This document shows, piece by piece, positions 1-7,601 of a stretch of DNA of 64,000 nucleotides. The stretch covers positions 1 to 64,000 of the forward strand of contig NZ_BSDJ01000014.1 of NCBI RefSeq assembly GCF_027925525.1. The letters run 5' to 3'. Each line of letters opens with the position of its first letter. Within the stretch, counting starts at the first letter, position 1. Under the pieces are notes generated by a model. It did not search any database. It had not been told where the DNA came from and saw only the letters and a program-made list of their open reading frames with translations. The DNA comes from Paenibacillus tyrphae. GTDB taxonomy: Bacteria > Bacillota > Bacilli > Paenibacillales > NBRC-103111. A program made the position numbers and the translations under genes.

Positions 1-2
1 AG

Positions 3-62
3 ATGCGAACAAGAGCCCTTTTTTTGCATTATTCCACGTAATCAAAATCGCCGCTCAAGGCT
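3..62. repeat. 60-bp dispersed repeat, copy 1
   Basis: This segment recurs with roughly 85-90% identity at 20670-20731. In both places it lies immediately 3' of a minus-strand gene for a short exported protein. The second copy contains a hairpin followed by a T-run; here only the right arm of that hairpin is inside the window. It may be a shared terminator or the edge of a duplicated cassette. Confidence 0.6.
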
Positions 63-645
63 ATTTGCTGTAATACTTTTCTAGCACATTAAGAACAGAC
101 TTTACTGCTTCTTTTGTAGTAGCAGTTTTTGCAGTTGTTTTTGCATTTTGAGTTACAGTAACAATAAGGTTTTTATATGTGTAAGTCGCCATATCAGTTC
201 TATCCAACAATTCACGATCAGCTCCGTCGTATCCTGAAGTAGAATCCCAAGCAACCAAGTTGTTTCCCATATTTACTTCTGTATAAGCGAATCGTACATA
301 TAACTGGATTGATTTATCATTATTTTCAAATATAAATTGTTGTTGCGTTGTATTTAAATCACTAACTCCACCTTTAAGAGTAATTGTATCCTTTTTGTTA
401 AATGTAAAATCTCTTTCTATTAAAAAAATTGTTTTCATTGGTGGAATTAAAGAAAAACCACTTATAACTATATTGTTTTTAAAATTCTCCATTAATTTTG
501 TGAAATCATCGTAGTTTTGTGTGTTTTTAATTTCTGTAATGTTTTCGTTGGATGCCGTGATTGTTGGTTTATCGGTTTTATCCGAACAACCTACTAGACT
601 AATGGAAATTATCAAACTACTGATTAGAAATAACGATGTTTTCAT
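61..645 (-). CDS. Putative lipoprotein, unknown function
   Basis: The N-terminus has a Lys followed by a hydrophobic stretch ending in the lipobox LVGC (Cys about residue 20), so the product should be lipid-anchored to the outer face of the membrane. The remaining ~175 residues are polar, with no motif I recognise; the last third is Thr/Ala/Lys rich. I chose ATG at 645 over the in-frame TTG at 648 because an AGGAGGGA Shine-Dalgarno site at about 653-660 gives normal spacing. The gene is AT-rich compared with most of the window. It sits alone and ends against a repeat shared with the region downstream of the secreted-protein gene at 20746-21192. Confidence 0.75.
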   Translation of the reverse strand: MKTSLFLISSLIISISLVGCSDKTDKPTITASNENITEIKNTQNYDDFTKLMENFKNNIVISGFSLIPPMKTIFLIERDFTFNKKDTITLKGGVSDLNTTQQQFIFENNDKSIQLYVRFAYTEVNMGNNLVAWDSTSGYDGADRELLDRTDMATYTYKNLIVTVTQNAKTTAKTATTKEAVKSVLNVLEKYYSK

Positions 646-914
646 CAATACATCCCTCCTAGTAATAATATTACTTTTACTACAATATATTCTAATCTTG
701 TAAAACTATAAAAACAAGTTGATCAGTATTTTTAATAGTTATTTATGAAAAAATGTATTTAGGTTGTTGATATAACAAAAATTGATAGTGATGAAAGAAT
801 TCCCAATACGAAGAGAGTTAACATTACCCAATAAATTTTGAGTGCAAACGCGGTTTGTTGGCGGGTACCCCTTGCATTGGGCCTTAGTGAAAAAGCTGTT
901 TTAAGAAAGATTAT

Positions 915-957
915 TAAAAAGAGTAGGCGTATATATGCGCCTACTCTTTTTTTATCG
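915..957. terminator. Rho-independent terminator, probably bidirectional
   Basis: A perfect 10-bp stem (922-931 pairing with 940-949) has an 8-nt loop. T-runs follow on both strands. It lies directly downstream of the minus-strand gene 960-1673. The rest of 649-959 shows no gene. Confidence 0.85.
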
Positions 958-959
958 TT

Positions 960-1673
960 TTAATTAGACGTTGTGCTTGTAACTTCGATATTCACATCGT
1001 TCATAGATACCGCATATCCACCAGCAGTCTCCTGATAAACTCCTACCTGAGAACCACTTGAAGCGTATTTTCTCCAAGTTAATATCCCGCTCGAATTAGC
1101 CGCAACTTGATAATTTGTTAAAAAGACTGTTGTGTATGGTTTTACAGTTTGGTTCGCACCATATTTTGTACCACTTGTCCATTGTCTCTCGTAGCCCCAG
1201 GTGCCGCCTACATTCACTGTTAATTTAGCAAAAAACGCTGCCTTAATATCTGCACTTCCACTAATGTTAACTCCTACATTCCACTTTCCTGAAGTAGTAT
1301 ATGTTTGTTCATACTGGATTGACGCATCACCAGCAGTACTGTTTTGATAGCGGAATGTTCCAAGATTCTGATAACGCCAATCCTTAGTTACATAATTTGG
1401 ATTATAAGATTCAAAGGAATACGTATAGCCATCGCTCGGTGGACCCATTGTACTTATTCTTTTTGAAAGTGGGACAACTTCCGTGATGTTCCCATTTAAA
1501 TCCGTTTCCCAAGCTCTAATTTCAGGAATTGGTTGTTTTTGAGAAACTTTGGAATCCGCCAACTCTTGTACTTCGCTAGGGATTTTTTCTTGAGCATTGG
1601 CATAGACACTAGAAGTTGTCAGTGTGAGTACAGTGAGAGCATAAACAGCAATCGTTCTAATCGGAATTTTCAA
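960..1673 (-). CDS. Secreted protein of unknown function
   Basis: The 237-residue product starts with a clear signal peptide: basic N-terminus, hydrophobic core and a likely cut after VYANA (about residue 27). The mature part is rich in Tyr, Thr, Ser and Gly, with alternating hydrophobic residues suggesting an all-beta secreted domain (for example a stretch containing GKWNVGVNISGSADIK). That texture resembles beta-pore or lectin-like secreted proteins, but I cannot assign a family. The start is a TTG at 1673 placed 8-9 nt after a GGAGG site. The gene overlaps the 3' end of a short upstream ORF (1657-1830) by 17 nt, suggesting a small operon that begins with a Spo0E-like remnant. A strong terminator follows. 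Confidence 0.75.
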   Translation of the reverse strand: MKIPIRTIAVYALTVLTLTTSSVYANAQEKIPSEVQELADSKVSQKQPIPEIRAWETDLNGNITEVVPLSKRISTMGPPSDGYTYSFESYNPNYVTKDWRYQNLGTFRYQNSTAGDASIQYEQTYTTSGKWNVGVNISGSADIKAAFFAKLTVNVGGTWGYERQWTSGTKYGANQTVKPYTTVFLTNYQVAANSSGILTWRKYASSGSQVGVYQETAGGYAVSMNDVNIEVTSTTSN

Positions 1674-1830
1674 AATAAATACCTCCTCCTAAAACACTTG
1701 TCATTGCCCTGTATTCGGCGTCGTGTAAATCCTTGATACCGTATAACCGTTCAAATATTGCGCCGATCCGAGCGAGATACAGAATCCGTTCCTGACTTTC
1801 CCCGACCAACAACTTTTCATACTGCATCAT
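1657..1830 (-). CDS. 57-residue hypothetical protein
   Basis: This short ORF begins MMQYEKLLVGESQERILYLA and is predicted to be mainly helical. Its start ATG overlaps the stop codon of a Spo0E-like reading frame (ATGA arrangement at 1827-1830), and its end overlaps the start of the secreted-protein gene, as in translationally coupled operons. An AAGGTG motif precedes the start. I do not recognise a family. The coupling on both sides is the main reason to call it. Confidence 0.45.
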   Translation of the reverse strand: MMQYEKLLVGESQERILYLARIGAIFERLYGIKDLHDAEYRAMTSVLGGGIYFENSD

Positions 1831-1984
1831 CCGCACACCTTCAGCTTTAGTTTAGAGTAAGAAGACTTTTGAGCCGCCAAAATGTACCGATCTAAACGTT
1901 GGCTGAGCTGCACCACCTCCTTATCAGAAAACGAGCCTTTTCGCTCCTTTTAGGAAGCAGTTGAACAATTTGTCGCGACCTCAT
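1827..1984 (-). pseudogene. Spo0E-like phosphatase remnant
   Basis: The minus-strand frame ending at 1827 encodes KEVVQLSQRLDRYILAAQK. This contains the SQxLD signature of Spo0E-type aspartyl-phosphate phosphatases, which dephosphorylate Spo0A~P. The N-terminal helix is in another frame (an ATG at 1984 followed by RSRQIVQLLPK), so a frameshift near 1947-1955 seems to have broken the gene. A short product from the GTG at 1913 or 1916 would keep only the signature helix. An intact Spo0E-like gene is at 3861-4082. Confidence 0.55.
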
Positions 1985-2174
1985 CGTTCAAACATAATTT
2001 ATCATAACAACACAAAATATGGGATAGGAACAGGTGTCTATTTTTGTTTCGATAGTTTCCTCTAAATGTACAAGTAAATACATATAATACCAAAAAGTGG
2101 TCTAGTTTTGTAGAATTTCATCGAATAGTTGTATCTCGTGTAAGAATTACGGGGATTTTGTAAGAATCAATAAA

Positions 2175-2203
2175 TTGTAAGTCTGAACATACTTTGCTAT
2201 AAT
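2175..2203 (+). promoter_or_regulatory. Sigma-A-type promoter for the HTH-TPR gene
   Basis: A -35 TTGTAA (2175-2180), 17-bp spacer and perfect -10 TATAAT (2198-2203) lie 40 bp upstream of the ATG at 2244. The stretch 1985-2174 shows nothing else. Confidence 0.6.
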
Positions 2204-2243
2204 TAACCAGTGTAAAATTTTGGTCAAAGGGAAGGTATGTATT

Positions 2244-3518
2244 ATGGTGGATATTAAGCATCAGAATAACGCCATCGCAGATTTCATCTTCCAACTTAGA
2301 AAAGAGAGAAACTTGTCTTTCGCTGACCTTGAAGAACTTACAGGGGTTAGCAGAGGAGTTCTTCATAAGATTGAAATTGGAGAAACGAAACATCCAGAAT
2401 ATAAGACAGTGAAGGCGATTTCCCCAGTACTGCTCGTTCCATATTTTCAAGTCATTGAAGGCTACATTGAAAATGAAAACCGAGTCGATACTTTGTTAGA
2501 AATTCTAGCTGACATTATTTCCCGCGAGGAAACCTGTAGCCTTGCACCCAAGGTAGCATTACGTTTACTTGAATCTCCCAACAAGGGGACGGAAGAATCG
2601 CTTCAACGATTGTTTAATTTTACACAATCAATAAAGGATAATTCCCTTAAGGTAACACTATTTGAGGTTATTATTCAATATTCGAGATGGCACGGCACAA
2701 TGCCATACTTAGCAAAAGGATTATTTCAGAAGTATTTAATCATACGACTTGATTTAAAACAAATGGAGGAGTCGTTTTTCGACGGGAAAGAGATATTAAA
2801 ATACACTGATTTCTTGTCACATGAAGAAAAAATAACATATTACATTAGAATGGGACTCCAAGCTTTCGCTTTAAAAAAACACGAGGAATGTATTAAACTT
2901 TGCAGTGAAGGCATAAGTTTAGAAAATCGAGACACTGAGCTAAAAGCAAGAGCTTATCTAGCCATGATTAATTCTTACTCACAATTAAAGCATTATGATA
3001 CGGTTGAAATATATTTGGACGTATTTGAACGGTTTGAGTACGATTTTGTCGCCGAAGCTGCTAATATTACACGGGCAATAACCAAAGCAAGAAAAGGGGA
3101 ATATGATATTGCCACTCCACTGCTGCGAAGCTACATGAATGAACTAAGCAGCAAATACAAAATAAGCATTGCAACCGAGCTTATTGAAATTTATCTGCAA
3201 ACAAAAGATATGAAATCGATTGCGGAATTGCTTGAAAAAGAACAAGAATTTTTGCCGCCTGACAATCACGAAGATCCGCATACATACTATGGTATTGGAG
3301 TGTATTACCGTCAAAAAGGGTCCTATCAGCTCGAAACTGGGTTGATATATGAGGGGATACAAAGCTTTGTTCATAGCATGAATGCTTTTGGGAAAATTAA
3401 TGAAATTAAAGAGAGAGAGGCGTGCATGAATCAAATTTTCACCTATTTTTTGAAATCAAATAAACAATTGGATTTACAGTATGTACGTATGCTGAAAGAG
3501 GTGTATAATATATATTAA
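2244..3518 (+). CDS. HTH-TPR regulator, RRNPP family (quorum-sensing receptor)
   Basis: The product (~424 residues) has an N-terminal Xre-type helix-turn-helix (about residues 5-60; 'LRKERNLSFADLEELTGVSR' is the core) followed by ~350 helical residues with repeated A/Y/L patterns typical of TPR arrays. That layout (HTH plus C-terminal TPR, 400-450 aa) is the Rap/PlcR/PrgX/AimR class of receptors that bind short re-imported peptides and thereby switch DNA binding. I chose ATG 2244 because AAGGGAAGGT ends 7 nt upstream. The gene immediately downstream (3557-3679) encodes a small exported pro-peptide, the expected partner, and a terminator follows it. Spo0E-like and AbrB-like genes lie next in line, so the target may be sporulation or competence timing. 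The pairing is inferred from gene order. Confidence 0.85.
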   Translation: MVDIKHQNNAIADFIFQLRKERNLSFADLEELTGVSRGVLHKIEIGETKHPEYKTVKAISPVLLVPYFQVIEGYIENENRVDTLLEILADIISREETCSLAPKVALRLLESPNKGTEESLQRLFNFTQSIKDNSLKVTLFEVIIQYSRWHGTMPYLAKGLFQKYLIIRLDLKQMEESFFDGKEILKYTDFLSHEEKITYYIRMGLQAFALKKHEECIKLCSEGISLENRDTELKARAYLAMINSYSQLKHYDTVEIYLDVFERFEYDFVAEAANITRAITKARKGEYDIATPLLRSYMNELSSKYKISIATELIEIYLQTKDMKSIAELLEKEQEFLPPDNHEDPHTYYGIGVYYRQKGSYQLETGLIYEGIQSFVHSMNAFGKINEIKEREACMNQIFTYFLKSNKQLDLQYVRMLKEVYNIY

Positions 3519-3556
3519 TGATGCCAAATTAAACCATTAATTTGGAGGTGAGTGAT

Positions 3557-3679
3557 ATGAAGAAGCTCGTCTTGTTGGCAGTTCTGTCTTTCCTTTTTAT
3601 TGGAACTGTTCATAATTTTCCTCCTGCTCCGTACCATGATGTTTATTGCCAAAACGTGGACGTCACACCCGGTTATTAA
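3557..3679 (+). CDS. Signal pro-peptide, likely ligand of the HTH-TPR receptor
   Basis: This 40-codon ORF has a strong GGAGGTG site at 3544-3550. It encodes a basic start (MKK), a hydrophobic core to about residue 18, then a polar tail ending CQNVDVTPGY. This is the normal shape of Phr/PapR/AimP-type precursors: Sec export followed by cleavage to release a C-terminal 5-10-residue signal. It begins 38 bp after the receptor gene stop and ends before a terminator, so both should share one transcript. The likely mature signal is within the last 8-10 residues. The Cys at residue 31 is unusual for such peptides. It was below the usual ORF length cut-off. Confidence 0.75.
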   Translation: MKKLVLLAVLSFLFIGTVHNFPPAPYHDVYCQNVDVTPGY

Positions 3680-3735
3680 CGAATACTTGAAGTTAGTTTG
3701 AACGTTCATTTAGTTTCATATAGTGCTGATAAAAC

Positions 3736-3765
3736 GCCCGGACCTAGTGTTCGGGTTTTTTGTAT
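3736..3765 (+). terminator. Terminator after receptor/peptide pair
   Basis: CCCGGAC...GTTCGGG stem (one G-U type pair) followed by seven Ts. Confidence 0.75.
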
Positions 3766-3860
3766 TTATTTCCTGTATCAACAATTACCTAAAAACAAAA
3801 ATTGCCATACAGCGAAGTATACTCAAATCAGGAAATCAAATGGTAAAAGGAGGAATTTAC

Positions 3861-4082
3861 ATGACGCAACAAGTGACTGGAGAGGAGGCTCCCGCACAGC
3901 ATAAAATTGATCATTTAAATGATCAAGCGTTACAAAACGCAATGAAAATCATCCTAAACCAAATGGAAGAGGCAGTACGGCAAGGCGAAAGCTTAACGAG
4001 TGAATATATGGTCCAACTGAGCCAACAATTAGATGCCTACGTTTTAATTGCTCAAATTCGAAAAATGCGATGTGCGAGCTAG
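3861..4082 (+). CDS. Spo0E-like aspartyl-phosphate phosphatase
   Basis: The 73-residue product has the two-helix size of Spo0E family proteins and the signature LSQQLDAYV (SQxLD, about residues 54-62). Proteins of this family remove phosphate from Spo0A~P and delay sporulation. The first helix contains an acidic/amide-rich face (LQNAMKIILNQMEEAVRQ). The start ATG follows AAAGGAGG at 3846-3853; an upstream in-frame extension is not needed. The gene lies between an RRNPP receptor/peptide pair and an AbrB-like gene, all on the plus strand, which suggests a sporulation-decision cluster. The substrate is inferred from family membership only. Confidence 0.8.
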   Translation: MTQQVTGEEAPAQHKIDHLNDQALQNAMKIILNQMEEAVRQGESLTSEYMVQLSQQLDAYVLIAQIRKMRCAS

Positions 4083-4108
4083 TAATCGTTATTGGTTGAG
4101 GTGTGCTT

Positions 4109-4570
4109 ATGCAAGAGGATAGAAGAACCGGAATTGTTAGAGTGGTCGACAATGTAGGAAGAATCATAATTCCTATAGAGCTTAGGCGTGCATTGAATCT
4201 TGATACCAACGTTAAGACAGAGTATTTCTGTGATGACAAGAGAAAGGCGATTATGGTTTATAGATATCATAGCAAAGAATGTTTGTTTTGCTTGAGTGAG
4301 AAACAAACCATTTACTTTAAAAAATTTTATATTTGTATGTCCTGTATTCAAAGCCTTCCGGCGCTTCAAGTTTTCTTGGCGCGGGTAGAACGTGAACGAG
4401 CAAGTGAGAGAAACAAGAAAGACAATGCTCCAAAAAGGAAAAAAGCAATCGATCGGCTACATCGAGCGATGAAGGAAAACCCTAGTGCCTCACAAAGAGA
4501 GTTAGCCAAAATCTTGGGATGTTCTCCAGCATGGGTCAGTAAGTTGATTAGGGGCTTACAGAGGAGCTAA
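4109..4570 (+). CDS. AbrB/SpoVT-type regulator with extra C-terminal HTH
   Basis: The N-terminus (TGIVRVVDNVGRIIIPIELR, about residues 6-30) is the AbrB swapped-hairpin DNA-binding domain: transition-state regulators start 'G..R.VD..GRI.IP.ELR'. The middle has paired cysteines (CLFCLS and CMSC), a possible zinc site. The last ~50 residues (NPSASQRELAKILGCSPAWV) form a second helix-turn-helix, which classical AbrB lacks. I chose ATG 4109 over the in-frame GTG 4103 because GAGGTG ends 6 nt before the ATG. The basic linker (RNKKDNAPKRKK) should be flexible. The role is inferred: transcriptional control near the Spo0E-like and RRNPP genes. A terminator follows directly. Confidence 0.8.
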   Translation: MQEDRRTGIVRVVDNVGRIIIPIELRRALNLDTNVKTEYFCDDKRKAIMVYRYHSKECLFCLSEKQTIYFKKFYICMSCIQSLPALQVFLARVERERASERNKKDNAPKRKKAIDRLHRAMKENPSASQRELAKILGCSPAWVSKLIRGLQRS

Positions 4571-4578
4571 ACACCATA

Positions 4579-4614
4579 TAAAAGGAGTCCTGATCTGTCA
4601 GGGGCTCCTTTTAT
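4579..4614 (+). terminator. Terminator after AbrB-like gene
   Basis: AAAAGGAG-TCCTGA pairs with TCAGG-GCTCCTTTT, then T-rich tail. Array 1 begins 45 bp later. Confidence 0.85.
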
Positions 4615-4658
4615 TTTCTCAAAAACGATGAGATTTTTTCGCAAATTTAATGCGACGC

Positions 4659-5217
4659 TACACAATTCCTCATAGGTAAGTTCAAAACTTATTACGGCCA
4701 TCAAGGGGGCGATGGGATGGACGTTTCAATTCCTCATAGGTATGTTCCCCCCCCACATGGCTCCAGCAACTCACGGAGATCATCCAGATTTCAATTCCTT
4801 ATAGGTACGTTCAAAACTGTATGGGGCAAATACGCTTATTCCAGAGGGTTCGGAATTTCAATTCCTCATAGGTACGTTCAAAACTCACTGAAAAAACGGC
4901 AAAAACTTTATACTCAGGAGAGTTTCAATTCCTCATAGGTACGTTCAAAACGGCCGCATGAACGCGTAGTGCTCGTATCTTCGAGCCAGTTTCAATTCCT
5001 CATAGGTACGTTCAAAACTTGCAAGCGTGCTGTCCGGGAAGGAAAAAGAGCCGTCGTTTCAATTCCTCATAGGTACGTTCAAAACCGAGTAGTTCACGAT
5101 CGGCATGAACATCCCGTCGCTAGTTTCAATTCCTCATAGGTACGTTCAAAACCGATGAAATGAGGAAAATAAAAGGATATAATCAGAGTTTCAATTCCTC
5201 ATAGGTACGTTCAAAAC
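4659..5217 (-). CRISPR. CRISPR array 1 (type I-B repeat), 9 repeats
   Basis: Thirty-base repeats start at 4659, 4723, 4788, 4855, 4922, 4989, 5056, 5123 and 5188, with spacers of 34-38 nt. Read on the minus strand each unit starts GTTTTGAACGTACC and ends GAATTGAAAC, giving the ATTGAAAC-type 5' handle usual for type I-B crRNAs. The leader is on the right, so transcription runs to lower coordinates. The leader-distal repeats are decayed: 4659 lost its first bases, 4723 ends in a C-run instead of TTCAAAAC, and 4788 has the CTTAT variant. Only the proximal six are identical. Confidence 0.97.
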
Positions 5218-5401
5218 CCGTAAAAGTGCCTCTACCACGCCATTTTCACTTTTCCGAAAAGGACGTAGCGCCGCACACAAACGCCAAGATCCCTTTTCTC
5301 ACACAGCTATCGTTGTCGTCGATCTCCCGGCTTTTTTGCAACATTGGAGGTCGACGACAAAATGCATAGTTACATTATAAGGCTTTACCCATCTTTTTCA
5401 A
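5218..5401 (-). promoter_or_regulatory. Leader of array 1
   Basis: On the minus strand: -35 TTGAAA (5396-5401), 16-bp spacer, -10 TATAAT (5374-5379), then a long hairpin at 5313-5359 (GTCGTCGATCTCC pairing with GGAGGTCGACGAC across a CTTTTTTGC-containing loop), then 95 bp to the first repeat. The promoter segment resembles the 3' end of cas2 (31867-31899), as if copied from there. Confidence 0.8.
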
Positions 5402-5773
5402 CCGTATTCATTCCGCTTTAGTTTCTCCTAGACCGCTCAAGATAATTTTACCTCTTCAATACTCTACCTTCAATATCTTCCAGCGGCAAAAGCTAAACCA
5501 TTGGAGAAGTCTTCCATTCCTTCGGACATCTTCGGCAGCATGCGAGATTCATTTTACTATTTCTCACCTCCAAATAAGCGGGAAGTTTATGAGCACAGAG
5601 AACGAAACCGACTCCTATAAATTTTCTATCCGAAGACCTGCCTCATTGGGTAATGGAAAATTGATTGCGTCCATTTATTCCATGCCTTATGATATCGCGC
5701 AGCACTAACTTATTATCGATATTTTTTTCGTCGTAATTCCCCTACCCGATAATCCCCCAAACCCTACCTAAAG
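5402..5773. other. Gene-free relic sequence
   Basis: No open gene. A stretch around 5440-5490 (ATAATTTTACCTCTTCAATA and following) resembles 11025-11075 beside array 2, so this is part of the array-flank duplication that also includes the ABC relic that follows. Confidence 0.5.
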
Positions 5774-5886
5774 CTACCCTTCAGCAACCACCACCCAATG
5801 ACCCTTCTTCACTTCAACGAAGCAGCGACTTCGTGTAGGCATACTGCGGGTTCTCGTACAGTTCCTCGCTTTCAGCCAGCCCGCAA
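5774..5886 (-). pseudogene. 3' fragment of a dipeptide ABC ATPase gene (duplicate)
   Basis: The minus strand encodes [20 protein letters not shown] and then [15 protein letters not shown] before a stop. The full gene at 11137-12882 ends with nearly the same two blocks ([20 protein letters not shown] and [18 protein letters not shown]) separated by ~40 residues that are deleted here. Together with the similar leaders, this shows that a block spanning array, leader and ABC gene 3' end was duplicated between arrays 1 and 2. The rest of 5887-5994 holds only the approach to the TetR gene. Confidence 0.8.
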
Positions 5887-6009
5887 ATTTATAGATCAGA
5901 GAGAATTGTACGACATCATAGTCCGTAAGGTAAACAGTTGAAAAAATAAATCTTCTTTCACCCTTTCTGGACTGATTGGTTCAGATATGTTATATTGCAA
6001 TTACGGGAG

Positions 6010-6594
6010 GTGTTACTCATCGCTAGGACAAAAGAGTTTAACGAGGAGCAAGCGCTACACCAAGCGATGCTGTTGTTTTGGAAAAAGGGTTATGAGGCAA
6101 CAAGCATTCCGGACTTGCTGCAAGTCATGGGCATTAGCCGATCCAGTCTTTACGATACTTTTTCCGACAAGCAAGCATTGTACATCGCTGCACTGGAACA
6201 TTACAAAAAGGTTAGCTTCAATAAACGGGTCATTCTTGAACGGGCATCAAGCGTTAGAACAGGACTTCGACAATATTTTGAGCATCATATTGCGACAGCG
6301 TACGATACTAGCCTGCCGGGCGGGTGTTTTGTAACGAACGCAGCTACAACACTGGAATCGCCGGATGAAAAATTAAATGAATTGATAAAGACAAGTTTTT
6401 CAAATTTGGAACAGGCTTTTTACGAGCTTTTGGAAAAAGGCCGGCAATCCGGCGAAATTGATAAAAATACAGATGTCAAAGCGCTGTCTTACTTATTGCT
6501 AAATTTACATCAAAGCGTCAATGTCATGGCAAAAGTAGATCCAGATCAGCAACGCGCAAAGGACATGATAAAAATTGTCATTGAAGGAATATAA
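6010..6594 (+). CDS. TetR/AcrR-family transcriptional regulator
   Basis: The HTH is at residues ~10-55 (GYEATSIPDLLQVMGISRSS, then LYDTFSDKQALY), the classic TetR pattern. The C-terminal ~140 residues form the ligand domain of the YxaF/LmrA-like type (SLPGGCFVTNAA). Homologues normally start M-A-R-T-K. Here the codon at that position (6019) is ATC, 8 nt after a GGGAGG site at 6005-6010, so either an ATC start is used or initiation moved to GTG 6010 or TTG 5995, which fit the ribosome site poorly. A 14-bp palindrome sits between this gene and the dehydrogenase gene at 6663, suggesting control of that gene and its neighbours. Confidence 0.85.
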   Translation: MLLIARTKEFNEEQALHQAMLLFWKKGYEATSIPDLLQVMGISRSSLYDTFSDKQALYIAALEHYKKVSFNKRVILERASSVRTGLRQYFEHHIATAYDTSLPGGCFVTNAATTLESPDEKLNELIKTSFSNLEQAFYELLEKGRQSGEIDKNTDVKALSYLLLNLHQSVNVMAKVDPDQQRAKDMIKIVIEGI

Positions 6595-6600
6595 TTTTTT

Positions 6601-6630
6601 TTGACCATATTGGAACGATCGTTCCGTTAT
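6601..6630 (+). promoter_or_regulatory. Promoter with TetR-type operator
   Basis: A perfect palindrome GGAACGATCGTTCC (6612-6625) lies between a -35-like TTGACC (6601-6606) and a weak -10 CGTTAT (6625-6630). The position suits repression of the 3-hydroxyisobutyrate dehydrogenase-like gene by the upstream TetR protein. Confidence 0.65.
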
Positions 6631-6662
6631 CGTAATTCATAATAAATATGGAGATGAGACTT

Positions 6663-7535
6663 ATGAAAGTATCGTTTATTGGGCTTGGAAATATGGGCTT
6701 TCCAATGGCACAAAATTTGTTGAAAGCCGGTTATGAATTAATCGTCTTTAATCGTACCCCTGAAAAAGCGGAACCCTTAATGCATCAGGGAGCACGATAT
6801 GCCGAAACACCGTTGGAGGCAGCCAAAGAGAGCAATCTTGTAATAACCATGCTTTCTGATGATGCCGCTTTGGAGGAGGTCGTCGAGGGACCGAATGGAA
6901 TTCTGAACGGATTGCCGGAAACAGGGATTCACATATCTGCAAGTACGATAAGTGCAGATCTGGCTCGGAAATTATCTACCGCGCATGCAGAGAGAAAGCA
7001 ATACTTTGTTTCCGCCACGGTGCTGGGTCGTCCGGATGCCGCTAAAGCAGCTAAATTGCGCATCCTTTTGGCAGGTCCGGAACAAGCCAGGCAACGAGTA
7101 ATGCCTGTTTTAGCAGCATTGGGTCAAGAAATATTCGAGATTGGGGATCATGGCGAAGAAGGGAATGTTGTAAAAATAGGCGTAAACTTTTTAATTGCTT
7201 CAATGCTGGAAGCTTTGTCGGAAGCGCAGCTGATGGTGGGAAAGCACGGTTTAGAGCCGGCCCGCTTTATGGATGTCGTGAATGCTCTTTTTCAATCTCC
7301 GGTATATCAGAACTATGGAGCGATAATGACAGAACAGCGCTTTGAACCGGCCGGTTTTAGAATGAAGCTTGGGCTGAAAGATGTTGAACTGGCTATAAAG
7401 GCAGCGCAGTCCGTCCATGCCCCTCTGCCTCTGGGCCAGCTTATTCATCATCATTTTTCTGTAGGAATGGCCCAAGGTTATGGTGAAATGGATTGGACGG
7501 CTTTAATCCGTTGTCTAGAGCATTCTTCTAAATAA
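6663..7535 (+). CDS. 3-hydroxyisobutyrate dehydrogenase-like NAD(P) oxidoreductase
   Basis: The N-terminus VSFIGLGNMGFPMAQNLLKA is a GxGxMG Rossmann dinucleotide site, and R/T at 'FNRTPEKA' suggests NADP preference. The length (~290 aa) and the conserved helix EEGNVVKIGVNFLIASMLEA, with Lys in the catalytic position, fit the beta-hydroxyacid dehydrogenase family. The substrate is unknown; short-chain hydroxyacids or aldehydes are typical. I chose ATG 6663 because GGAGATGAG lies 7-12 nt upstream; the in-frame ATGs at 6648 and 6654 overlap that site. A palindromic operator precedes it. It is likely co-transcribed with the broken flavin oxidoreductase and the esterase downstream. Confidence 0.85.
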   Translation: MKVSFIGLGNMGFPMAQNLLKAGYELIVFNRTPEKAEPLMHQGARYAETPLEAAKESNLVITMLSDDAALEEVVEGPNGILNGLPETGIHISASTISADLARKLSTAHAERKQYFVSATVLGRPDAAKAAKLRILLAGPEQARQRVMPVLAALGQEIFEIGDHGEEGNVVKIGVNFLIASMLEALSEAQLMVGKHGLEPARFMDVVNALFQSPVYQNYGAIMTEQRFEPAGFRMKLGLKDVELAIKAAQSVHAPLPLGQLIHHHFSVGMAQGYGEMDWTALIRCLEHSSK

Positions 7536-7601
7536 TTTGGGTTGCCCCGAATCTCTGTTGGGCGTAGTGCAGAAGAAAAATCAAAAAAGGTGAGATGAAC
7601 C

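Noticed and set aside
4717-4938. Open frames across the arrays coding repeated FQFLIGTFKT or SIPHRYVQN
   Set aside because: These are translations of the CRISPR repeats in arrays 1, 2, 4 and 5, not proteins.
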